A stretch of 64,000 bases of DNA from Termitomyces sp. T153 (taxonomy: Eukaryota > Basidiomycota > Agaricomycetes > Agaricales > Lyophyllaceae). The stretch is from NCBI GenBank assembly GCA_018296165.2, contig JACKQL020000017.1, forward strand, positions 992,001 to 1,056,000. The letters run 5' to 3'. Every line of letters starts with the position of its first letter. Within the stretch, counting starts at the first letter, position 1. The position numbers were made by a program, and so were the translations under genes. Below the pieces are notes generated by a model. The model did not search any database. It was given only the letters and a program-made list of their open reading frames with translations, and was not told the origin of the DNA. Below are positions 56,565 through 64,000 of the stretch, piece by piece.

Positions 56565-56956
56565 TTATATCATTGGTTTCTGCCTGCTCATCGTCAATGA
56601 CTGTTTGGTTTGCCTTGACTTGTAAAGGTATGGTCTGTTCCTGGTAAACTTGTCAACTTGGTCCCTTTTGAAACAATATACATACACCTCATTGACCAGA
56701 TATAGTTCATCATAATAATCATTCAGCATTGAAATTTGCAATTGACATGGTAGAGGATGCACTTGACAGGCCTCATTAGTGAGCAAGTCCAGTGAAATGT
56801 ACATAGACCAGCCCATGGTGAAGGGTGAAGATGTGTTGTATCCATAAAGGAATGGGTATCATATTGGGGTCCAACTCTGCCATGTTCAGGTGGGGCTGCC
56901 AGAAACTTCTGAACAGCATCCTTTTCTATTGATCTGTGGCTCCTGCGGACTTCCAA
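56565..56956 (-). pseudogene. Y' block, copy 3, frameshifted
   Basis: HRSIEKDAVQKFLAAPPEHG in one frame, then MGWSMYISLDLLTNEACQVH, DYYDELYLVNEVYVYCFKRD and QVDKFTRNRPYLYKSRQTKQ in another. This copy reads further than the others. An insertion around 'cttcacccttcacc' breaks the frame. Unknown family. Confidence 0.45.
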
Positions 56957-57023
56957 TCTTCAGAATCAATACAGGCTCTCTTCATAAACAGACCATACAA
57001 ACATATATTCTCCTCACGCTTAA

Positions 57024-57296
57024 TTGGTCCATTGTTATATCTTATCTAACTCTCTCGAAGAAGCTTGCAATCAATTGAATCTTGATCTTGCGACATTTGA
57101 AACTCGATATCTCGATGCACGCCCATTTGTGCCAAAGGCTGGCAATATACATTTAGCATATATCTATTCTCAAGATTCTTTACAACATGACTACTGCCTC
57201 AACTTGATCCGTTTCTCCTCTATTGTCTTTGAAACCATCCCTACTCTCATCCAAGATTTGGTCAAGCGGGGAGTTGCGAAACTCGGGTTATCTTAG
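57024..57296 (+). pseudogene. Y block, copy 3, longest reading
   Basis: LEEACNQLNLDLATFETRYL, DARPFVPKAGNIHLAYIYSQ, DSLQHDYCLNLIRFSSIVFE, then TLIQDLVKRGVAKLGLS before TAG at 57,294-57,296. No ATG opens it, so an upstream exon is missing or unseen. It overlaps the X coding end by 35 bp on the opposite strand. Confidence 0.5.
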
Positions 57297-57812
57297 ATAG
57301 CTCCATTATGGCACAACCACGCTTGTATGCTTCGACAAGCTTTAAGGTCAGCTATGTGGGTATTCCACAATTTAAAATATGTTCGTGCTCAATAAAAAGA
57401 GAAACAACACACCTCCTTGAATATATTCTCGCGTTCCTCCTCAGACAGATCAAATTTGGTGTTAAAATCTTCCATGTCAACCATTAATCTGATTACGAAC
57501 AAGATTGAGGTTCGATCATCTGTCAGTCAGAAACGGTAAAATTGCAGCAGTTAACACGTACCGATCGATTTTCTCCATGAATTCCTTCTGTTCTGCGTCT
57601 ATCTTTTCCTTCCTCTGTTGAAGCCGTCTTCCAACGTCACCATCAGCTTCAGCTGATTTGTGGCTTGGATCAAGAAGCAACGGTGAGTATTTCTTGTTTT
57701 TCGCGTCAGACTCCTCAGCACGACCAATTTTGTGGTCTGCATCAAGGGGCAGCATGTTCGTCGTCTGTATGAACGTGGTCAGCGATAGAGCGCCTGTTGT
57801 CTCCAGATACAT
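57262..57812 (-). CDS. Gene X, intact copy: small unknown coiled-coil protein
   Basis: Exons 57,812-57,562, 57,488-57,413 and 57,351-57,262 (introns 73 and 61 nt, GTACGT...CAG and GTGTGT...TAG) give 138 residues in one frame. It starts MYLETTGALSLTTFIQTTNM, then LPLDADHKIGRAEESDAKNK, a charged probably helical stretch from about residue 50 (RRLQQRKEKIDAEQKEFMEK; MVDMEDFNTKFDLSEEERE), and ends ELSKITRVSQLPA. No signal peptide or clear membrane segment; the first 25 residues are mildly hydrophobic. A TATA box lies 86 bp upstream. Intron positions and sizes are kept in the copies at 24,112 and 59,136. I do not recognise the family. The ATG context 'aggcATGtat' is shared with copy 1; copy 4 has AAG instead. 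Confidence 0.65.
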
Positions 57813-57897
57813 GCCTCGTTGATTATTTCGATCATCGTGAAGGATCTGGTGTTCAAGTTGGTTGTTGAATTGGGTAAGGGTTGCGTTTGGTGACTGA

Positions 57898-57904
57898 TTA
57901 TATA
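57898..57904 (-). promoter_or_regulatory. TATA box of gene X
   Basis: TATATAA on the minus strand, 86-92 bp before the ATG at 57,812, followed by a C/A-rich leader. The block is conserved in all three X copies. Confidence 0.6.
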
Positions 57905-58129
57905 CCCAGGCAATGCCGTATGTTGCGTACGTACACGAGAACCTGCCTGAAAAATTTGAATGTACATCGTTGAAACGAAGGTCAAATCTTGCTCCTGGTG
58001 ATAACCAACATAAGCCAAGTTTACATCTTAATACTATTCAAAAAAAAAAAAAACTTCCGAGGCTGAGCCAACGATTCAAATGAAGGTAAGTTCCTTGCTG
58101 AACCTATGGAAACTTCCAATCAACTTGTC

Positions 58130-58440
58130 TGCATTTCAGTATGTGGCGGATCAAAGATCACGATTGGGTCGAGTCTGTGGTAGCAAGTCAGATCGAAGGC
58201 CAAAGAAGCTGATGGGTGGGAAGTTCTGGCTTGAAATTCGTCCCATCCAGCAAAGATAGAAAGCATATAAGATATCCATGTTGGGTGGTCTGAAAGAATG
58301 TAAAGAATGTAACAAAGTTACAAGTCAGCTCAGTTTCATGCCATGATACAATACTGCTCCTCTGGAATATGCCCAAAAGAATGTAACAGAGTTACGACTT
58401 AGCTTAGTTTCACGCAAAGCCAATAATGAATTCTAATATG
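58130..58440 (+). repeat. Z repeat, copy 3
   Basis: Matches 25,620-25,880 ('gagtctgtggtagcaagtca', 'tgctcctctggaatatgccc', 'aaaagaatgtaaca') and contains a small internal duplication 'aaagaatgt'. Confidence 0.75.
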
Positions 58441-58499
58441 AATCGTGAAATGATCAACAGGTCAATTTGATGGATGAGATTGTTTGTGGGCGTATTTAG

Positions 58500-58889
58500 C
58501 GCCACATACAGAACTTTCAGTATCCCAAGCTCCAAAAGTCCAACCCCTGGAGGACAACGTCCTCACATCTAAGAAAGGAGATCTCATTATAGGAATCCAC
58601 AGGGTTACATGGTAAGAAATGACCACTACTTAGCCGTCCAGCTCTGCGTTCTCGGGAGCATCGAAGCCGTCCACTGGTACATTCCACGTCCACCTGCTCT
58701 CGAGGAACCCAGTGGCGGTGTCGTCGAGCACAATATCGTTGCGCTTCTGCACGTATACCTAGAGAGAGAATGAGTATGGGCATAGCAGTGCGCGCGTGCG
58801 CACGCACCGTCTTATCCGTAACCTTCTGCCTCAACCCCCTAATACTCTCCGACTCGATCTGCTCCTCGAGCATCTCCGAAAGCTCCTCC
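58500..58889 (-). pseudogene. Duplicated 3' end of the RBR ligase gene
   Basis: Matches 26,555-26,950: part of exon 4 ([20 protein letters not shown]), the 4th intron with its GTGCGT donor, exon 5 through the same stop codon (58,632-58,630), and downstream sequence including the 'tttagcgccacat' tract. The intron is retained, so this is a DNA-level duplicate. It ends abruptly at 58,889, where Y copy 4 begins within 'gctcctccaatcttcag'. Without RING domains it cannot be a ligase. Confidence 0.88.
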
Positions 58890-59174
58890 AATCTTCAGAT
58901 TCGATACAGGCTCTCTTCATATCAAACTCTCGAAGAAGCTTGCAATCAATTGAATCTTGATCTTGCGACATTCGAAACTCGTTATCTCAATGCACGGCCA
59001 TTTGTGCCAAAGGCTGGCAATATACATCTAGCATATGTTTATTCTCAAGATTCTTTACATCATGACCACTGCATCAACATGCTCCGTTCCTTATCTATTG
59101 GTTTGACACCATTCCTAGCCTCATCGAAGATTCGGTCAAGCAGGAAGTTGCGAAACTCGAGTTATCTGAGATAG
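58890..59174 (+). pseudogene. Y block, copy 4
   Basis: LEEACNQLNLDLATFETRYL, NARPFVPKAGNIHLAYVYSQ, DSLHHDHCINMLRS, then a shift into an unrelated ending. Overlaps the X copy 4 end, as in the other blocks. Confidence 0.5.
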
Positions 59175-59693
59175 TTGCATTATTGCGCAACTATGCTTGT
59201 GCGCTTCGGCAAACTTTAAAGCCAGCTATTTAGGTATTCCACAATTTAAAATATGTTGGGGCTCAATAAAAAGACAAACAACACACCGCATTGTATAGCT
59301 TTTGGCGTTCCTGCTTAGACAAAAAAAGTTGGCGGTGAAAACGTTCCATCTCAACTATGAGTCTGATTAGGAACAAAAGTGAGGTTAGATTCGATCCATC
59401 AGTCAGCCAGACATGGGAAAAATTGCAGCAGTTAACACGTACCGGTCTACTTCCTCCTCCATTTCCTTTTGTTTCTCCATTAATGTTTCCTGCCTCAGTA
59501 GAACCTGTCTTTCAATTTCACTATCAGCTTCAGCTGATTTGTTGCTTCGATGAAGAAGCGACTGTGAGTATTCCTTCTTGTGCGCGTCAGACTCTTCAGC
59601 ACGACCAATTTTGTGGTCTGCATCAAGGGGCAGCTGGTTGATCGTCTGTATGATCGTGGTCAGCAAGAGAAAGCCTGTTGCCTCCAGATACTT
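59136..59693 (-). pseudogene. Gene X, copy 4, start codon lost
   Basis: Same three-exon layout, nearly identical to copy 1 (LPLDADHKIGRAEESDAHKK, EIERQVLLRQETLMEKQKEM). The codon matching the start of the intact copy is AAG (59,693-59,691); the upstream ATG is out of frame. Stop at 59,138-59,136. TATA box present upstream. Confidence 0.6.
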
Positions 59694-59939
59694 GCCTCCT
59701 TGATTATTTCAGTCATCGTGAAGGATCCGGTGGTCAAGTTGGTTGTTAAATTAGGTAAGGGTTGCGTTTGGTGACTGATTATATACCCAAGCGGTGCCGT
59801 ATATTGCGTACGTGCACGATGACCTGCCTGAAATATTTAAGTGTATATTGCTGAAACGGAGGTCAAATATTGCTCCTGGTGATCAACAACATAAGCCAGG
59901 TTTGCATCATAATGTTTTTTTCTTTAAAAAAACCTCCAA

Positions 59940-60960
59940 GGTTGGACCAACGATTCAAATAAGGGTAAGTTATTTGGTGAACCTATGGAAACTTGCAACC
60001 GACTTGTAAGTTGTCTCCTGTGTCATACAATGCCTTTTGGAACTACACCGCGACCTGTTACTGATTGATAAACATCAGCCACGATTACGTGCTATTAAAA
60101 TTAACTTCGACGATTGAAATGAGGGCGAGTTATTTGCTGAAACTATGGAGATCTCCAATCGACTTGTAAGTTGTCTCTTGTGTTATACAATGCCTTTTGC
60201 AATCATGGAAGGTTCTCCCTTTTGGGGATTTGTTCCTCCATTGGTTTACGATATGCTTACGCATAAGTACACGGATGAGCCGAATACTAACTAGAGCGCC
60301 ATAAGTACTACGTAGTAGACTCATAGTCCCATGCGGACGCTGTGCTAGGGGATGCATGGCCGTAATACAGTCACAGCAACCACTCCAAAACCTTATACGG
60401 CACCGCACGGCAGATTCATCGCCATGACGGCCGTAACTTACAGTTTAGTGCGGTACCAAACTGTCTGGAACCGTATCGTGATATGGTATGCCGGGTTTAA
60501 ACTCCGACACCGGGGGTTGGACCAGTTAGGTTAGTCCATCACCTATTTTGGAATATCACCACATGTTGTGTCTAATTTTCTGATTGCTCACATTACCGTC
60601 GTGACCTGTTACTGATCGATAAAAATAAGCCACGTTGACATCATGATGTTATTAAAATCAACCTCCAAGGGGTTGGGCCAACGATCTAAATGATGGTGAG
60701 TTATTTGCTGAAACTATGGAAAACTTTCAATCGATGTGTTAGCTATCTCCTGTGTCATACAATGCCATTTGCAATTATGTTGTGACTTGTTACTGATTGA
60801 TAGACATAGGCCACCATTACATCACAATGTTATCAAAATTAACTTCAACAATCCATATGAGGATGGGCTATTTGCTGAAACCATGGATACATCCAATTGA
60901 CTTGTAAGTTCTCTCCTGAGTCATAAATTTGTTCCTCCAATGGTTTGCAATATGGTTACA
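59940..60960. repeat. P repeats, inverted set around the hAT-like element
   Basis: At least four units (about 59,940-60,075, 60,080-60,210, 60,560-60,730 and 60,770-60,960) share CGACTTGTAAGTTGTCTC, 'tgtcatacaatgcc', 'cgacctgttactgat' and 'gagttatttgctgaaac'. They mirror the set at 23,040-23,900. The rightmost units have lost CG dinucleotides. Confidence 0.75.
60345..60520. mobile_element. Small hAT-like non-autonomous element, inverted copy
   Basis: Reads CTAGGGGATGCATGGCCG at one end and 'cgacaccgggggttgg' at the other, with the same GCC/CGT-rich interior as 23,251-23,425, in opposite orientation. Confidence 0.55.
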
Positions 60961-61653
60961 CATAAGTGCACTGATGAGCATGAATGCTAATTAGAGTGCC
61001 ATGAGTACTACATAGTAAACATAGTACATGTCATCATGAACTGAATGTCATAAGTGTGTTTTGTGTCCAATGCTAATCAAATGTTAATGGTCAAAACTCA
61101 GACAACAAGAATAGCAATAGACCAGCTGTTCTCTCAGGAGGGCTGACATGGCCCATTTCCAGTCAAGCCAGAATTACAATTACTTGCACCACTGATGTGG
61201 TTGTATGTAATGTACAGGGTGTGGTCTTTAAAATTTAGAATAATTAGTCCATTAGCCAAGTCATCAAACTATTTTCAAGGGCAATGGTAACTGTCTGGTT
61301 ATGGAAACATCCCTTTACTCAAAAATGATCAGAGATGCTTTCAGGAATTTGTTATCCCTTAAAGATTTGTACCAAAATCATCAAACTTAGTATGATTGCT
61401 AGAGACTTAACTACACTGCACCTTCAAAAAGGACCCCAGTTGATCTGTCATTACTACTTGCCCTAATTCTGGTCCCAGAATGATCTGAGGTCCATATTTG
61501 GAGTATTAGTCAGCAGGTAGCTCATTAGTCCAACCCACTGAGCATTTAAAAAATCTGACCCTATGTCTTAAATTTTAATTTGGGTACCCCTTGGAGTGAT
61601 TCAAACAAATCTAGAAAAATCTTGTTGGAAGTGTGAGAGCTTAGACTGGGGAT
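60961..61653. other. No recognisable gene
   Basis: CG-poor sequence with no ORF of note between the mirrored island and a gypsy LTR remnant. Confidence 0.45.
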
Positions 61654-61742
61654 TGTAATGGTGACCTCTGGAGGCTGTGGCTCAATCACACAACTGGCAA
61701 AGGGAGATTCAAAGAGAACAAGTCTAAGGATTCCCAATGCCA
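61654..61742 (-). repeat. Fragment of LTR family C
   Basis: TGTAATGGTGACCTCTGGAG onward follows 16,802-16,960 closely but lacks the stretch between the two 'ctggcaaaggga' copies found there. It stops at the gag remnant at 61,745. Confidence 0.75.
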
Positions 61743-61744
61743 GT

Positions 61745-63780
61745 GTTTGGAAAATTAGCACTGGGGTCCTTGTCCTGGGGGGAAACAGTGTGTGGGGTTG
61801 ACAGGGGCTGCAGGAAGCAATGGTTGAGTGTCATTGGATGCTCTAGGTTGCCAGTTGGTGTTGTCAAAGGTGTTTCAGTTGGTTTGAGGTGCTGTGTTTT
61901 TGCTCCAATCTTCCCAATAGCATTGATCAACATGCATAACAAGCACCTTGTAACTATCATATGTGGTTTGTTTGGGTGCAAGGCAGAGGATGTCTTTGAT
62001 GCATGAAAATTCCTGGGTGAAAGCAAGCTAGTTGAAGAGTACAGAGAGTGTTGGGATTTAACAAGAGCAGCACTGCATAGTGGTCAAAGGCAATGCCCTG
62101 TAGATACAAGGCAGCAAAGGCCACCTGTGAGCTCTCAAGTTGGAAGGTGATAGGCTTAGCTTGAAACATAGTGAGGCATTGCATCAAGAAGATTCTCCAT
62201 TTCCAGAGGTCATGGCCAGTGAAGGATTCTGGCTTCTGAATGTCAAGCTTGCCTTCTTGAGCCAGTGCATTGCAGGTGTTATCCTGGGTGTTTTGATTTT
62301 GGAGCAGGGGTCTGGCATCATAGTAGTAATAGTAATTGTTCCCATTGCCATGTCAAAGGAGGAAGTTGTCTATGGCCAGCCCATATCTGCCCAGAGGTCT
62401 GCCATTAGGAGGTCCACCACCTAGAGGCTGGCCAGCATTGCCTGGAGGGGGCCCTGGGGCCCAGTGAGGGGGAGAGGGTCCTTTGGGGGTTGGTGGTCCA
62501 TAGTTGTTGTTGGTGGTGGGGGATTGGGTAGGGGGATTGGCAGGGGTCAAGGGGGATTATTAGAGAAGGGGGGTTGAGGCACTCCAGGGCCCATGAGTTG
62601 ACATGGAGGGGTTGGGACATTTTGGTGGGGCATGGGTGCATTTGGGGGTGTGTTACCATGGGGGGCAAGGAGGTCAAAGTGGGGAGGCCTGTCCTGGAGA
62701 ATGGCTGGAGCTCTATTCTCAGGGGCAGGTTCTCCATCAAGATTTTCTGGCTTGTTTATGTAGGAGAGGGTGTGGTTGGAGGTGAGGTTGTCATTGGTGG
62801 GGAGGGGGTGAGAAGCTCTCTGGGTACAGGGCTTGGGCTTGGTAGGTTGATCCCAAGTGTGGAAGGCACTGGGGATGGAGTTTGCCTGGGAGTGCATAGA
62901 GAGGGCCAGGTTGTAGGTGGCAGGTTGGTTGAAGAGGCCTCCAGCAGGGTTGAGGGACCTTAGAATATTGGGTGCAGCATTGAGCTCTTCTTGCTGGTGG
63001 GAAATGGGAGCTGGGGCTTCATTTTGAGTTCTGGTGGGTTCCACTCATTGCATGTGGAAGGAGCAGGCAGGGTCCAATGGGTCCTCAAAGCATTAGAGGT
63101 TTGGGCTGGTGTGAATTTTGTCAACCAGGGCAATTAATTTGTTCTGGGGATGGGCATCAATCCCCAGGGTGCCTTGAGTAGTTTTGGTGAGGGTGCCCTG
63201 CTGGTAACATTCATGGAAGTCAAGGAGACAATCTGCACAGACCTCTGGAGTTCCTGGAGTATTGTGGTAATCCAAGCTGATGAGGAGGACATGAGCATGT
63301 CTTGCAAACTCCATGGGGGAGAGGTAGAGGGAGCAGAGGACTTTGTCACACTGCTGGATGTAGGCTTTGACTCATTGCTATCCAAGGAAACTGGAGTTGA
63401 GAGGGGGAATAGTTATCTGATTGTTCTGGAGGAACTGGAGCTGCAGTGGAAATTGGATAGGCATAGTAGTGTGTCAGAGGGAGGTAGTGCTCCAGGATAT
63501 CCTTCAGGATACATCTGGGGGTAGGTCCCATTGGTGGGGAATGTCAAAGGATGGTGCCAGCTTGGAGGTACTCCCTGACTAATGGAGGGGGCATAAAAGG
63601 CCAGGTTCAGATCCATGGTCCAGTGACAGGGAGCATAGTGATCTACAGGCAGGTCTGTATAGAATGGAGTATAGTGATTTTTGGGGACTGCCTACTATAG
63701 GCATTGGTTAGGTAGCTAGTGGGGTTGTATGCAGGGTTATATGCAGACATCAGGAATGGGGTAAAGGGGAGTCTTAATAT
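61745..63780 (-). pseudogene. Gag of gypsy family A
   Basis: From the right: start region MDLNLAFYAPSISQGVPPSW (63,616), SLQDMLMSSSSAWITTILQE and EVCADCLLDFHECYQQGT, then a long Pro/Asn-rich linker (62,353-63,044, e.g. PPTPKGPSPPHWAPGPPPGN), and the capsid-like part FQAKPITFQLESSQVAFAAL, YLQGIAFDHYAVLLLLNP (62,187-61,957). Gag forms the particle that packages element RNA. It is followed on its 5' side by the LTR at 63,783, which fixes the orientation of LTR family A. Truncated at 61,745; several frameshifts. Confidence 0.75.
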
Positions 63781-63782
63781 GA

Positions 63783-64000
63783 TGTTAGGTTCTGCTGACC
63801 ATAGGAGCTCAGTTTAACTGGGTGAGTCCTTACTAGGCAGACATGACATCCTACACTTATAGCCTGGTGCTCTAGAGAGGTCTGGATGTTAGATACTTGT
63901 GAGTATAAGCTAGGGAAAGTGGTCTGAACAAGTCTAGAGAAGTCTAAGACTAGGTACAATAAGGGTCAGGCTTGGAGTTGTGTCAGGCAAGTATTGAATG
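63783..64000 (-). mobile_element. 5' LTR of gypsy family A, copy A5, cut by window edge
   Basis: Begins TGTTAGGTTCTGCTGACC like the 13,030 copy. Being adjacent to the minus-strand gag, it is the 5' LTR, with its inner end at 63,783. The remainder lies beyond the window. Confidence 0.85.

Noticed and set aside
62353..63044. Proline-rich protein as a host structural gene
   Set aside because: Its position between gag capsid motifs and the family A LTR marks it as the gag linker.

Overview
The window looks like nuclear DNA of a transposon-rich Agaricomycete (mushroom-forming basidiomycete). The evidence is short introns of about 50-80 nt with GT/AG ends, an Ariadne-type RBR ubiquitin ligase, an F-box gene, chromodomain Ty3/gypsy elements, and a Kyakuja-Dileera-Zisupton (KDZ) transposase with its cysteine-cluster N-terminus. 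Species cannot be fixed from the sequence. No rRNA, true tRNA, CRISPR or bacterial features are visible.

Two kinds of DNA alternate. Three islands with normal CpG content (about 5.0-7.8 kb, 22.4-29.1 kb and 56.3-60.7 kb) hold host-type genes: an F-box gene with one in-frame stop, a clean five-exon RBR E3 ligase (26,687-28,521, minus), and copies of a small three-exon unknown gene called X here (intact at 57,262-57,812, minus). X always lies next to two unknown ORF blocks (Y and Y'), a dispersed repeat (Z), a roughly 150-bp repeat (P) and a small hAT-like element. The X/Y blocks near 23-26 kb and 56-61 kb are inverted copies of each other. One right-hand copy also carries a stray 3' end of the RBR gene.

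The rest is CpG-poor, decayed mobile DNA. From left to right: a truncated LTR-like repeat (family E), a Tc1/mariner fragment, a solo LTR (family A), an unknown pseudogene, the F-box island, TE debris with minisatellites, a second solo LTR-A, a foldback element, the 5' part of a LINE split by a third solo LTR-A, a gypsy integrase fragment, a copia RT fragment, a cut LTR-A, chromovirus gypsy-1 (16.8-22.4 kb, minus), island 2, gypsy-2 (29.4-32.5 kb, minus), a LINE (32.5-37.0 kb, minus), gypsy-3 (37.0-44.1 kb, plus, itself hit by insertions D and E), another gypsy integrase, an array of tRNA-like Pol III modules (47.9-48.7 kb), a KDZ transposon (about 49-56 kb, minus), island 3, and a family-A gypsy gag with its 5' LTR running off the right edge.

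The mobile elements share a decay signature: CG dinucleotides are almost gone, CGA codons have become TGA stops, and catalytic Asp codons have become Asn. This fits cytosine methylation followed by deamination. Target-site duplications can still be read for three solo LTRs, so the nesting order can be partly reconstructed.
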